This document shows, one piece after another, positions 17,637 through 28,364 of a stretch of 61,203 nt of DNA. A program made the position numbers and the translations under genes. Position 1 is the stretch's first letter, and the number at the start of each line of letters is the position of its first letter. Source of the DNA: Stentor coeruleus (lineage: Eukaryota > Ciliophora > Heterotrichea > Heterotrichida > Stentoridae); assembly GCA_001970955.1 (NCBI GenBank), contig MPUH01000362.1, positions 1-61,203 of the forward strand, given 5' to 3'. Below the pieces are notes generated by a model that did not search any database, was not told the origin of the DNA, and worked only from the letters and a program-made list of their open reading frames with translations.

Positions 17637-19098
17637 TTATTATGAAGTGCAAATTTTTTAAGATAGTGAAGAGGATAGACTTTGAAGGTGATATTTGGGT
17701 ATTTTTATGTGGATATTTGAAAATTGATTAGATTGGGTAATACATTCTTAGAAGAGAAAGGTTGCGTTTAGGAGGATAAAAATTTTGCTTATATGGAAGT
17801 ATGGAGTGCATAAAAACAATGATGGGTTATTTATAATTATATTAAACTACATTAGGATCAAAGCAATTAAAGGTTTTGCAGATGATTTTATATAGAATTT
17901 GCGAAAGAAGTATTTTTAATGAAGATATAAGGAAAATTTTACAATGTTTATATTAATAAAGAAGAATAAATACAGCAAAGGTTAATAATTTAAAATATTG
18001 TGTAGTTTAATGATTTAAATTTTAGGCTTATAGGCTTGAATGGCCATGCTAATAGAATATAGGGAGAAAATGAGGAAACTTACAATCCTGAGATTATATC
18101 AAGATATTGATTGGAGAAACAATCACAATAAAAATAATCTGAAGTCTCTTTGTGTTTTTTTCTCTCCCCATATAGGATATAGCTGGTTGCTCCAAACAAA
18201 ACTTATGAACTGTCAAAAGAATAAAACAACTTAAATTTTAATTGGTAAAAAATCTTTCAGAATTTAGTATTAACTAAAACTTAGTAAACTAAAAGTTTGA
18301 AAAAGTCTAACTGCTATGATTACTCAAATCTCCAATTCTCTTTAAATATTTAATAGCCATATTTAATTTGAACGAGTTTGCTTGAGATAGTATCAAGATC
18401 TTCTACTATCATTAATAATTTCTCATTTACTGTTTCTAAAAGGTCAAAATTCTTTACAATGTGTTGAATACGGATCGGGAAATCCAAAATACTAGTTGTT
18501 TTGCTTATAGTAATTGTCCCTGAAAATAGTAAAGTTTAAATTGATAGAAATGATAAATGGTATTTGGCTGTTTGATCTAATATCTAAGATTTCTATAATA
18601 CTATAACAATCTACTTTATTTTATACTTTAATAAGAAAAAACATTGATACTTTGTAGTATTCTAAACGGGAATAAATAAAATCCTACCAAGTATAGAGTT
18701 GGAGAATATAATTTTGTTTCGAAGAGATTAGATAGCTTTATGGAGATTATGCTTTTTATTATACAGGTGAAAACAACTATTATGCTTAGCAAACGATTAA
18801 TTATTGTATTTATATACTGCAACGACATTCTATAAAAAAAATAATAATTTTTATTGGAGACATTCAGAATTTTCGATAAATAATCAATATTACAAAGAAA
18901 TCCTAGAATAAACTGAAGAGGAGTTAACTAAAGATTTTTAATTTTATTAGAATTTATTAGTCTTTATAGAAATTATTTATAATTTTCAGTATTTATCTCT
19001 TTTCTATTCAGTACATAATAATCCTATAAACCCAAATACGAAACTTTTTAATTCTAATATTTCACGATCTATTCCAAAAAATCTCCATTTAAATTTCT
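17637..19098. other. 1.46-kb spacer with one coding relic
   Basis: The 150 bp next to the IDH start are C-poor on the plus strand, that is G-poor on the gene's sense strand, as is usual upstream of genes here. Apart from the relic at 18350-18537, the short frames at 18040-18234 (plus) and 18628-18828 (minus) have no family resemblance and look accidental. Confidence 0.4.
18350..18537 (-). pseudogene. Coding relic or orphan last exon
   Basis: A minus-strand open stretch of about 62 codons ending TAA reads as an ordinary helical protein segment (ILDFPIRIQHIVKNFDLLET, then IVEDLDTISSKLVQIKYGY). It lacks a start codon, and no GT lies 15 or 16 nt before the AG at its 5' edge, so no normal intron joins it to upstream sequence. 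The family was not recognised. It is probably the 3' end of a lost gene. Confidence 0.3.
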
Positions 19099-19974
19099 TT
19101 ACTTATAATCTTCACAAAGTATATTATTCTCCTTATATTCCTGCCAGCAGCCAAGTCCTTTCATAGTTTCTTTCGCATAAAAACTCTCATGTTGTGCATG
19201 TCTCAATTTCCCATTCAACTCAGACAACGAAGTTTGCAGTTCACAAATTTCCCTTTCTTGTTGAATAATCCTATCCATCATTTCCATTTCTCTATCATAC
19301 ACCTTATCCTGACAATCTTTAGTATATTCAATCAAATCTCTTATTTTGTTTTCATTAGCATCAAGTCTGCTTTCTAATTCTAAGCATTTTTCTTTATACA
19401 TCAAAGCTAAATTTTTCTGTTCCGAACTCAATGTTATATATTTCTTAAGCTGAAGAACTAGTTTTTCAACAAACCCCGCATTTCTCGATACTTTAAAAGT
19501 TGAAGTTTTACATAAAATAGGCTCGTTTATACTTGGGGCGAGTATTTCAGACGCCACAACAATTTCCCCATCGTTTTCTATATGAATATCGCTAAAGCTC
19601 TGAAAAAGCTCATCATCACATAAAGTTTTACTATCTGAGACCATAACATTAATTTGAATTCTTGGCATAGTTGGTTCTGATATTGGAAGTTGAAGAACAT
19701 CACTTATAGAGTTTGTGTATAAAGGAAGCCAAAGTGTTGAGGATTTTGTAAAGTTAAGAAGGGGTAAAGATATGCTGGCTAAGTATCCTTCACAGTGACC
19801 CATGTCTTTGAAGATCAGTCTTAGGATTCCTTCTGGGGGAATATCTAATATAGGAGACTCATGGGGGGAATTTAGTGGGGTTATTACTTCAAGTAATTGA
19901 TTGTCTAAAGATACGTAGCATCCTACACGAGTGTGTAGCCAGTTCGCTTCAGTTTTGATGAGCTGCAATTTCAT
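19099..19974 (-). CDS. C2-like N-domain + coiled-coil protein (family member 2)
   Basis: A 291-residue paralogue of the 5918-7507 product. The N-terminal 120 residues keep the same order of blocks (GCYVSLDNQLLEV, PPEGILRLIFKD, YLASISLPLLNF, LWLPLYTNS, MPRIQINVMV), then a coiled coil (about 180-275) and a short end. It is much shorter than member 1 because the C-terminal 240 residues are missing. Residues 1-120 are probably a C2-type beta-sandwich, perhaps membrane- or partner-binding. Calcium-binding Asp loops are not obvious. It is transcribed away from ARP6, separated by a 490-bp spacer (19975-20464) that holds nothing else recognisable. Confidence 0.75.
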   Translation of the reverse strand: MKLQLIKTEANWLHTRVGCYVSLDNQLLEVITPLNSPHESPILDIPPEGILRLIFKDMGHCEGYLASISLPLLNFTKSSTLWLPLYTNSISDVLQLPISEPTMPRIQINVMVSDSKTLCDDELFQSFSDIHIENDGEIVVASEILAPSINEPILCKTSTFKVSRNAGFVEKLVLQLKKYITLSSEQKNLALMYKEKCLELESRLDANENKIRDLIEYTKDCQDKVYDREMEMMDRIIQQEREICELQTSLSELNGKLRHAQHESFYAKETMKGLGCWQEYKENNILCEDYK

Positions 19975-20464
19975 TTAAATTTGAATATTTTCTATTAGAT
20001 AAATTTGGTTGTCCCGCGTAAAGATTATTGTTTGTGTGAAATCTTATGGGTTAAAAATTTTGCTTGAAATTGAGGTGGATTTGAATTAGAATGATAGGTT
20101 TTTGGATGTTTGAGATTTGGCTGAGAAAGGCTTAAGAAAATGTTTTTGGTTAATTTTTGAGAAGACGATTGATGATGAAGGGTTTACTGGATTTGTTTAA
20201 GTCTTTGAAGTACTATTTAATAGAAACTTATAGCAAGTGTAAAAAGTTGGTTTTCTTTAAAAAAAATTTCTCCAAGTAGATCACAAGATTTGCTATAATT
20301 ACTATAATACATACTAACAGCATTATATCAATATTTATTTACCACATCCAACAGGATGCCATTATCTTTAATTACATCACAAATCTAAATTTCCAAAACA
20401 TAATTTTCTATAAAAACCTACTCAAATTCTCAATCAAGTCTAATAATATTCTTTTCTAAATAAT
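19975..20464. other. Divergent intergenic region, no gene
   Basis: Spacer between two divergent genes. The half next to the minus-strand gene is G-rich and C-poor on the plus strand, and the half next to ARP6 is C-rich and G-poor, so the strand composition flips near 20230. Confidence 0.5.
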
Positions 20465-21550
20465 ATGAGATACTTACTAGATAATGGAGCTTACACTATA
20501 AAACTCGGTACAGATTCTTGTGAGCCTCAACTCTACAATAACTGCATAGCAAGTTGCAAACGAGAAGTCCTAATCGCCCCAAGTAGCCTCGTAGGTGTCT
20601 CAGAAGTTCTCAGGCCAATTGACCGTGGAGTTTTAGTAGACCCAGAACTCCAGCTGAAGCTCTGGAAATCAATACTTCCAACAAACAATATAGATTGTCT
20701 TATATACACATGTCCTCTATATTCTCCTCCAACTAGCAGAAAACTTATGGATGAGCTTATTTTTGAAGACCTTAGCCTTCCTGAAGCATTAAGAGTTCCT
20801 TCAGGTCCACGTTCAACCTGTCTTATACTTGATTTAGGGTTTTCTTCATCAACAGTTATCCCTTATAATGAAGGTAAGCCAATAGTATCAGCTATAAAAA
20901 GAGTGACTGTTGGGGGTAAATTAATGACAAATTTCATGAAAGAACAAATTTCTTATAGGTACTTTGATATGACTGAAGAAACATGGCTTGTCAATATAAT
21001 CAGGGAACAAATGTGCTATGTTTCAAGCAATTTTCTATGTGAATTAAGGAAAATTCAGTATTTTTTATATAGGACAAAAAAAATATGTGAATCAGCTTAT
21101 GTACTTCCTGAACATGGGGATATTGGATTTCCTTTATTTAAACCAGAAGATGCTGAAGGCAAACAGGTTTTGAATATGTCAAATTTAACTATAACAGTAC
21201 CAGAATTGCTTTTTAACCCAAGTGACTCTGGGATTGAATGTGCGGGAATTCATGAAGCGATTATGCAATCAGTTATGTCTTTACCTGAAGAATTAAGAAA
21301 GATTATGCTTGAGAATATTGTATTGGTTGGAGGAGTTGCTTTGACTAAAGGAATACTACCACGTTTACAACAAGAGGTTCAGGAAAACTCCCCGTTTCCG
21401 GTTTCAATAAGAGTATCTGAAAAGTAAGTGATAAGCAGTCCTGTTTGGGATAACTGGGAGACTCTTAAGAATGTTAAAGAAAGTTTGACAAAAAAAGATT
21501 ATGAAGAAATGGGTTCGGAGTATATTGACTCGATTTATCAGTATTCGTAG
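20465..21550 (+). CDS. ACTR6: Actin-related protein 6 (ARP6)
   Basis: Two exons, 20465-21423 and 21439-21550, joined over a 15-nt intron, give 356 residues. The start LLDNGAYTIKLG is the ARP6 form of the actin phosphate-1 motif. VGGKLMTNFMKEQISYR aligns almost residue for residue with ARP6 VGGKLLTNHLKEIISYR, and LLFNPSDSGIECAGIHEAI with ILFNPSDIGIQEMGIPEAI. The C-terminus NPVWDNWETLK...DYEEMGSEY matches the family end NPxxYAWEGGK...DYEENG. ARP6 is a nuclear subunit of the SWR1/SRCAP complex that deposits H2A.Z. The protein is somewhat shorter than animal or yeast ARP6. Without the intron the frame would stop right at the splice site (aag-taa), so the splice is well supported. Confidence 0.93.
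21424..21438 (+). other. 15-nt intron in ARP6
   Basis: gtaagtgataagcag; removal restores the conserved ARP6 C-terminus. Confidence 0.95.
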
Positions 21551-21868
21551 ATAATAGTTTTGGATTGATAATGTGCTTATGATTTTTATACTGATTTTAT
21601 ATATTGGTTTTAAGATTTTGTATCATTTTTAAGAAGCTATTATATATGATTGCTGTGGATTATAGGTAAATATAGAGAAATAGTTTATTTTATGATATAA
21701 GAATTTTTTTCTATTGCAAATTAAGCAATTTAACTAGTTTATTATGAATAAGATTACTACACTTTTCAAATATTAAACCATATACAATCATATCATTTTA
21801 TTTAAATTTCAAACTTCCCCAAAAATTCAATTTTTTATTTAATTTCCTTCATCATCCTTAATATAAAC
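21551..21868. other. Intergenic spacer
   Basis: 318 bp of AT-rich sequence; the part before 21869 is G-poor on the plus strand. Nothing else is seen. Confidence 0.5.
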
Positions 21869-22474
21869 ATGAAATCAATAAACTTGAATTTTGATGATCT
21901 GACCCCATGGCTCAAGCAAATGCCTCCTTTCATATCCCCAACCAGAAAATTCCATCCTAAAAACACTCATATCACCCTTCACAAAAGAGCAAGCACAGCA
22001 TCCTCCAATCATAAAAACTCAACCCCAGAACCCATTTCTCTAAATAATGAATATATAAAAACCACCTTCAAAGATAGAGAAAAAACTACTCCTCAAGGAA
22101 ATTCAATAGAAATTATAATCAAATCTAATCATAGCACTTTACAAAAAAAGTCTCATGAAGGATTTTCAGGCACTATAAAAGATCTGACTGTTGATAACCT
22201 TCATACAGAATCAGAATGCGCTAATGAAATTCAATTTATAAACCATCAATATTTCCCTTATAGGATACCAGGGAATACTCATATGATGAAAGTCTTCAAG
22301 CCAGGAAATCAGAAAAGCATTTTTATTTATAAGATTAAAAAAATCAAACCCCGTTCTTATACTCCAATTGTTAAAAAGAACTATTTTTTTTGGGGCCAGA
22401 GGGAACTTGTTGCGTCAAGGATTTCACAGTCTCCAAAGCCTAAAAAAATGCTTAAAAAAGCTAATCCTATATAA
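21869..22474 (+). CDS. Basic, disordered protein of unknown function
   Basis: A 201-residue protein rich in Lys, Ser, Thr, Asn and Pro, mostly without predicted structure. A short conserved-looking C-terminal part (YFPYRIPGNTHMMKVFKP and KNYFFWGQRELVASRI) precedes a basic tail. No domain is recognised. The ATG follows aatataaac, and the sense strand upstream is G-poor. Only 19 nt separate its TAA from the ATG of the cyclin Y-like gene, which itself ends 15 nt before the flippase ATG. Confidence 0.7.
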   Translation: MKSINLNFDDLTPWLKQMPPFISPTRKFHPKNTHITLHKRASTASSNHKNSTPEPISLNNEYIKTTFKDREKTTPQGNSIEIIIKSNHSTLQKKSHEGFSGTIKDLTVDNLHTESECANEIQFINHQYFPYRIPGNTHMMKVFKPGNQKSIFIYKIKKIKPRSYTPIVKKNYFFWGQRELVASRISQSPKPKKMLKKANPI

Positions 22475-22493
22475 TTATCATATAAATCTCATA

Positions 22494-23825
22494 ATGTCTA
22501 TGAAGAAGTGGGAAACTGAGAACAGCCAAAAAATCCACAACAAAAAAGTCCAGAACGTAAAGCCGACCATCAGACCAAATCTGAAAATATTTGACACTCC
22601 TCGTCCAATATCAGCCCAGAATCCAACAGCTCTGACTAAATTACTCACAGAATTCTCTCTAACCAAATATCTAAAAGTAATATTCACATAGCGCCTAATA
22701 GACTTGAAAATCCAAAATGCCTCTTTTATAGCCGACATGAATCAAAGTGAAATACAAGACCTCATAAAAAAAATCGGGGTCAACCCGGGCGATATGAGCA
22801 AATTCAAAAAACTCATAGAAAAAATTCAAAATAACTCATTCCCAGAGCCGAAAAAAATCATAAGCAGAACCACTTCAAATATGGTTGCAGGCCCTGCAAG
22901 CAATAAACGTGTTAATAGTGCAACTTTACCTAATCCATTCCCATTAGTGGCAGAAGCCCAATTACAAGAGAAAAAAAAGCTAGAAAAAGAACTGGAGCTA
23001 GCAAAGCAAAAAATCGAAGAACTAGAGTTGGAATTGTATAAAAAGAAAAATCAGCCTATACAATTGCAGAAGAAACTACCTGTTGAAATGAGTAGGGACA
23101 GCTTTTTTGAGACCCCTTTAGCTTTTGAAGAATGCAAAAATCCTCGACTTACAGACCCGAGTTTGGGTAAATCAATTGACTCTATGCAAATGAGAAGCAC
23201 ATTGATCAATTTAGACCTTGAAGAACTATGTCGATGTCTTTCTAGAGCTATATTAGAACATATAGAAAACACCCCAATTCTTGGTTCCAGACTTTTAGGG
23301 CTTCGACATCGGCTTTCAGAGCTTTTCACTGAAGAACCTTCAGTTCCAGACGAGGAAGGTGTATACAATTACATTAAAAATCTTGTAGTTAGAGGACAAA
23401 TCGAGTATGAAATCCCAATTGTCAGCTTAGTCTACCTTGAGCGTTTAGTAGCTAAAAGTGGTATCCGACTCAACCCAAACAATTGGAAAAAAATAATTTT
23501 CATAGTCTTTGTCGAAGCATCAAAAGTTTGGGATGACGAAAGCTTTGAAAATAATTCTTTTGCTTTAGCATTTTCTAAATACACTATCCAAGAAATCAAC
23601 CGCATTGAAGCTGCATTTTTAACCCTAATTGACTATCAACTTACTGTTCCGAGTAGTGACTATGCAAAAGCTTACTTTTTATTAAGGACTTATGCTCAAA
23701 ATAGGGACAAATCTTTTCCACTCAAAGCACTTAATGTAGAAATAGTCCTCAAACTGCAGAAAAACGCTGGGAAAAAACAAGAAGAGATCAATTCAAACAT
23801 GGAGAACCTTGCTAAATCAATTTAA
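22494..23825 (+). CDS. CCNY: Cyclin Y-like protein
   Basis: Exons 22494-22676 and 22692-23825 (15-nt intron) give 438 residues. The N-terminal 180 residues are disordered with a coiled coil (about 150-175). The C-terminal cyclin box matches cyclin Y closely: IVSLVYLERLVAKSGIRLNP, then NWKKIIFIVFVEASKVWDDE, then an INRIEAAFLTLIDYQLTVPS block and YAKAYFLLR. Cyclin Y binds CDK14/16-type kinases, usually at membranes. The N-terminal myristoylation glycine of animal CCNY is not seen here. The ATG at 22494 was chosen because splicing joins it in frame; an unspliced reading would have to start downstream at 22737. It is sandwiched 19 nt after the previous gene and 15 nt before the next. Confidence 0.88.
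22677..22691 (+). other. 15-nt intron in the cyclin Y-like gene
   Basis: gtaatattcacatag, phase 0; it contains the stop that ends the unspliced frame. Confidence 0.88.
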
Positions 23826-23840
23826 CTAGTCTTGTTAAAT

Positions 23841-26800
23841 ATGGAAGAGCTGAAAGAAAGCTTCTTGGAAAAGAGCCCTCAGAACACTAGCATGAGGACG
23901 ATTTACTTTGATGGAAGGACTATGCCTTCTAGATTTCCAGACAACTCTGTTAAGAATACTAAGTATAATCCTCTCACAATCGTCCCAATGGTAATTTATA
24001 ATCAATTCAAGTACTTCTTCAACTTTTTCTATCTTTTGATAACAATCGCTCAGTTCTACCCACCGTTTCAAGTTGGGTTTTTAATCACTTATATTGCCCC
24101 ATTAGCTTTTGTCCTTCTTATCACAGTCGTCAAAGAAGCTTATGATGATTTGGTTAGATGGAAAAGGGATAATGAAGTCAACAGTCAGATTTTTACAAGG
24201 ATCACATCGACTGGGAGAGTTAGTATTCCTGCAAGTAAAATCAAAGTTGGCCATATGATTGAGATTAAAGCTGGCGAAAGAATACCTGCTGATATGATTT
24301 TATTGACCACCAGTGAAGAATCTGGCACGGTGTTTATCAGAACTGATCAACTTGATGGGGAAACAGATTGGAAGCTCCGACGTGCTGTAGCTTACACTCA
24401 GGAACTTCAATTAAAGTGGAAAAATAATATAGAAAACCTCGCTTCTTGCGACGCAATGATAGTAGGTGAAGAGCCAGACAGAAATATATACAAATTTGTT
24501 GGGACTTTTGAGATGATGAATGAAAGAGGGATAATTTCTGAAGGACTTGGCTTAGATCATACTGTCTGGGCTAGTACTGTCTTAACCAAAGGTACTGCCA
24601 TAGGCTTAGTACTATATACAGGACCTGAAACCAGATCGGTAATGAATTCAAATGCAGCAAGACAGAAATTTGGCATATGTGATGAGGAGTTGAATTACTT
24701 ATCAAAACTTATGTTTGGTGTTATGGTTATTATAGCATTTGTTTTAGTTTTATGTACAGGTTTTAATTCAACATCACATATATTGTTTTTCAGACACCTT
24801 TTACTATTATCTTCTATAATCCCAATTAGCCTTAGGGTTAATCTTGATATGGCTAAAATCTGGTATTGTTCACAATTACAAAGAGATAAGAAAATCCCTA
24901 ATACTATTGCTAGGAATTCAGGAATACCTGAAGAACTTGGCCGTGTAGAGTTTCTTCTCACTGACAAGACTGGGACTTTGACTAGAAATGAGATGACTTT
25001 AAAGAAAATCAGATTACAAAATGAAGACATTTCTGATGAAAACGCTTCGATTAAATTCGGATTTTTAAAGACCATCAACTCTTTAGAAACAGTTATGGAA
25101 CAACCACGACAAGAGAATATTAAGAATATGTTAAAAGCACTTGCTATGTGTCATAATGTGACTCCAGTGTTTACTGATGAAGAAAAATCATTCCAAGCAT
25201 CTTCACCTGATGAAATAGCTTTTGTCAAGTATGCTGATCTTTATGGATTTGAATTAACTCATAGGACTGAAAATTCTATATGGGTAGAGTTAGAGAAGGG
25301 TATTATGGAAAAATATGTTATTTTAGATATTTTCCCGTTTTCATCAGCAACTAAACGTATGGGGATTATTGTTCAGCAACCTAATGCTAGGAATATCACT
25401 TTTTTCCTCAAAGGTGCGGAAGATGTGATGAAAGACAAAGTCATACAAAAGCACAAACTCAAAGCTCTTGAAGACTGTGAAGACCTAGGCAGAGACGGTC
25501 TCAGAACCCTTATCTTCTCTCAAAAATCTCTCACTCTTCAAGATTATCGCATATGGAAGAAAAAATACGAAGCAGCCTGTATTCAAATAGAAGATCGAGA
25601 AAGAAAAGTCCGAGATGCAATTGAAGAACTTGAATGTAACATGGAAGTCATAGGCGTAACAGGTGTCGAAGATCGTCTACAAAAAGATGTTGGAAAAACA
25701 ATCGAAAGCCTCCGTAGCGCAGGGATAATTGTTTGGATTCTAACTGGTGATAAAGTTGAAACAGCTCAATGCATAGCAATAAGTACTCGATTAAAAACAA
25801 GAAATCAAGATTGGTTTGAGCTAATCAATCTGAAATCCGAAGACATCGAAGAGAAACTTAAAGAGCTTCAAAGAAAAAATGTATCAAAAACTGTCCTAGT
25901 CATAGATGGAGCAACATTAAACTATGCTTTAAAAGATCATTCTAAGTCATTTATTAATACAGCAATCCAAGCTCCAGCTGTTGTATGTTGCAGAGTATCC
26001 CCAACTCAAAAAACTCAAATTGTTGAATGTCTTAAGTTATATACTGATAAAAGACTATGCTCAATTGGTGATGGGGGTAACGATGTTGGGATGATTCAAG
26101 CAGCACATATGGGTATAGGAATTGAAGGTAAAGAAGGTAAGCAAGCTTCTTTAGCAGCTGATTTTTCAATCAATGAATTCTGTGCCCTCAACACTTTAAT
26201 ACTCTGGCATGGAAGGAATAGTTATAAACGTACAGCAAAACTCAGTAACTTTGTTTTTCATAGAGGACTTATTATTTCTGTTATCCAAGCTTTATTCACT
26301 TGTATGTTTTATTTCAATGCAATCCCTATTTATAATGGTATTTTAATGATGGGCTATGCTACTGTTTATACTAACATGCCAGTTTTTTCAATAGTTTTAA
26401 ACAGAGATGCTAATGAAAACACTGTTATGAAATTCCCTTTGCTTTATCATTCTTTACAAAGACGTAAGGCGATTAGGTTTACATCATTTTGCATGTGCAT
26501 ATTAAAAAGCTTATATCAAGGGGCTATTATTATCTACCTAGCTATAGAATTGTTCCCTGAGAACAATTTTACTAACATTGTAGCGATTACATTTACTTCA
26601 TTGATTATAACTGAACTCCTTAATGTTATGACTGAAGTTGATAAGTTCCATTGGGCGATGGGCGTTTCTGAAGTGGTCACTGGGATTGTTTATATGGTTA
26701 GTATGTTTTACCTTAAGACATATTTCGACCTTAATTATGTATTTTCACTTGAATTTATATTCAGAGTGGCTGTGATCACTATAGCTTCATGGCTACCTTT

Positions 26801-26867
26801 ACATTTAGCAAAGAAGTTTATTTCTTATATTGACCCTGCTGATTATGAGAAAGTGAACCCTGAGTAA
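23841..26867 (+). CDS. P4-ATPase, ATP9/Neo1-type phospholipid flippase
   Basis: 1008 residues from the first ATG, only 15 nt after the cyclin Y-like stop. It has the P4 landmarks: the N-terminal KNTKYNPLTIVPMVIYNQFK region, actuator motif TDQLDGETDWKL, phosphorylation motif LTDKTGTLTRNEM (catalytic Asp about residue 375), hinge GDGGNDVGMI, and the paired N-terminal and C-terminal transmembrane helices (about 10 in all). IPISLRVNLDMAK in TM4 is typical of the ATP9A/Neo1 branch, which acts without a CDC50 partner in endosome/Golgi membranes and moves PE/PS to the cytosolic leaflet. The length is close to ATP9A (about 1050). Sense composition flips abruptly to C-rich near 25430. Confidence 0.95.
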   Translation: MEELKESFLEKSPQNTSMRTIYFDGRTMPSRFPDNSVKNTKYNPLTIVPMVIYNQFKYFFNFFYLLITIAQFYPPFQVGFLITYIAPLAFVLLITVVKEAYDDLVRWKRDNEVNSQIFTRITSTGRVSIPASKIKVGHMIEIKAGERIPADMILLTTSEESGTVFIRTDQLDGETDWKLRRAVAYTQELQLKWKNNIENLASCDAMIVGEEPDRNIYKFVGTFEMMNERGIISEGLGLDHTVWASTVLTKGTAIGLVLYTGPETRSVMNSNAARQKFGICDEELNYLSKLMFGVMVIIAFVLVLCTGFNSTSHILFFRHLLLLSSIIPISLRVNLDMAKIWYCSQLQRDKKIPNTIARNSGIPEELGRVEFLLTDKTGTLTRNEMTLKKIRLQNEDISDENASIKFGFLKTINSLETVMEQPRQENIKNMLKALAMCHNVTPVFTDEEKSFQASSPDEIAFVKYADLYGFELTHRTENSIWVELEKGIMEKYVILDIFPFSSATKRMGIIVQQPNARNITFFLKGAEDVMKDKVIQKHKLKALEDCEDLGRDGLRTLIFSQKSLTLQDYRIWKKKYEAACIQIEDRERKVRDAIEELECNMEVIGVTGVEDRLQKDVGKTIESLRSAGIIVWILTGDKVETAQCIAISTRLKTRNQDWFELINLKSEDIEEKLKELQRKNVSKTVLVIDGATLNYALKDHSKSFINTAIQAPAVVCCRVSPTQKTQIVECLKLYTDKRLCSIGDGGNDVGMIQAAHMGIGIEGKEGKQASLAADFSINEFCALNTLILWHGRNSYKRTAKLSNFVFHRGLIISVIQALFTCMFYFNAIPIYNGILMMGYATVYTNMPVFSIVLNRDANENTVMKFPLLYHSLQRRKAIRFTSFCMCILKSLYQGAIIIYLAIELFPENNFTNIVAITFTSLIITELLNVMTEVDKFHWAMGVSEVVTGIVYMVSMFYLKTYFDLNYVFSLEFIFRVAVITIASWLPLHLAKKFISYIDPADYEKVNPE

Positions 26868-26927
26868 GCTAATTAATCTCCCTAGAAAAGTTTATATTCG
26901 ACAATTCTTTTAAAGGTTTAATTATAT

Positions 26928-28268
26928 TCACGTTTTAGAAAGAGCACTTAATGTAAAACTGCTCATGGTTTTTCTATGCGAAGATACTAGTGTAGGGGTG
27001 AATTTACACTCTTTCATTTCGTGTTCATTTTTAATTTCTCGTTCTTTCTGGATTTTCCTAGTTAGTTCCTCTTGTTTTTGTAAGCTCCGTTCGTATAAGC
27101 TCAATGATGATACGCTTGCTTGTCCCACATTGGTTTTAGGCTTAAAATTATACTCTTCCTTAACTGGAACTTTAGTTTTTACCGGTAGCAAAATAGCACT
27201 TTTTTCTCCTGGAGTCAAAACCTTCATAAGCATCTCCATCGCATCATAAAACTCGTTAAAGTCCAAAGTTTCATTGAGTTCAGCCAGTTCCTCAAGCAAA
27301 GGGGACAATATTTTATTCACCGTAACTGGCATCTGGCTTTTCCCAACAGTATCAGCAGTAATTACCCCTTTAGTATCTGGTAATAACAAATTAAATAGTT
27401 CTTTATACCTCTGGTACTTAATTTTTTTCATAATCCTTTCTGATTTTTCAGCGCCTGATTTTTTTATATTCCTAGTCTCCTCATTTTGAAATGATTTGTT
27501 TGGAGAATGGTCTTGAGAGAAGTCAAGTTTTGATGAAAATTCAGGGGTATATACTGATTTGTTAGGAGAAAAAGACTTGAAATTCGACCTTTTTATACCT
27601 TACATGTCTGATTCTTCAGTTTTATGTGGTTCAGTGAACTTGTTTTTATCATAAAGCGAATTCGCCCTTTTCGATGACCTTTCTGCAAAATTCTGAGGCT
27701 TTTTATTATGCTGATAAACAATTGGGTTGCTGGTTTTTGGGCCTTTGCTGTTGGACCTTCTGAGTTTTTGGCTTTCTGGGGACTCAGCACCTGAAGTCAA
27801 TGTATTTTGGCCTGACCCTGGGATTTTACCTAATGATGGTCCTTGCGATGGGTTTCTTAGCATATTTTGTCTTATTTGCATGCTTTTCTGTGTAAAACTC
27901 TGGTTGCGCCGGTTTCTTTGAGGTGACTGGACTAAGTTGTCCTTTTGTATTATTGGCGTTGACTTATTGGCTGAACTCGGGCTTAGGGCTTTAGCTTTAC
28001 TCAAAGCTATTTTCAAGTATTTTTCTATTTCATCAGCTAATAAAAGCTTAGCACGGGCTCCTAATTTGTGCTTATGACAGAAATCCAAAGCTAATTGATC
28101 AGAATCATCATTCTTATATACTTTAATATCGTCTTTGCGCCCATCTCCAATTACAATCGTTATTATCAATAATGCCTCCCCATCGTCAACACTATAGTTT
28201 TGACCTAGTAAATTGTTTTCTATAGGTGATAACTCAGGAAAATATAGCTCAGGGTTTTCGTTTTCCAT
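26928..28268 (-). CDS. Disordered/helical protein with small N-terminal GDG-(x)-FC-H domain
   Basis: Exons 28268-27604 and 27588-26928 over a 15-nt intron give 441 residues. Residues about 30-85 form a compact domain (LLIITIVIGDGRKDDIKVY, then ALDFCHKHKL, LLADEIEKYL) of a type seen in many uncharacterised ciliate proteins. A long Ser/Pro/Asn-rich linker follows. The C-terminal third is helical (YKELFNLLLPDTKGVITAD, DFNEFYDAMEMLMKVL) and looks like a degenerate EF-hand-type pair, then a basic helix with RKIQKEREIKNEHE. It ends at TGA, with a TAA two codons later. Function unknown; a centrosomal or cortical scaffold is a guess. Confidence 0.8.
27589..27603 (-). other. 15-nt intron
   Basis: gtaaggtataaaaag on the minus strand; it joins ..TEESDM to SNFKSFSPNK in frame. 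Confidence 0.88.
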
Positions 28269-28364
28269 TTCGCAATTAATTATCAGATTTTACTTAGGAT
28301 TGCCTTAGATTTACTTAATATTTTAGTTTATTTCATATAAAATTATGATAAAAAATAAAAAAAT

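Noticed and set aside
18040..18234. 64-codon plus-strand ORF
   Set aside because: No homology recognised and composition like spacer.
18628..18828. 66-codon hydrophobic minus-strand ORF
   Set aside because: Ile/Phe/Tyr-rich, as expected for translated AT-rich spacer.
22704..22736. Alternative non-ATG start for the cyclin Y-like gene
   Set aside because: The 15-nt intron at 22677 joins an upstream ATG exon in frame, so a TTG start is unnecessary.
23832..23840. Non-ATG start for the flippase
   Set aside because: TTG start three codons before a proper ATG at 23841.
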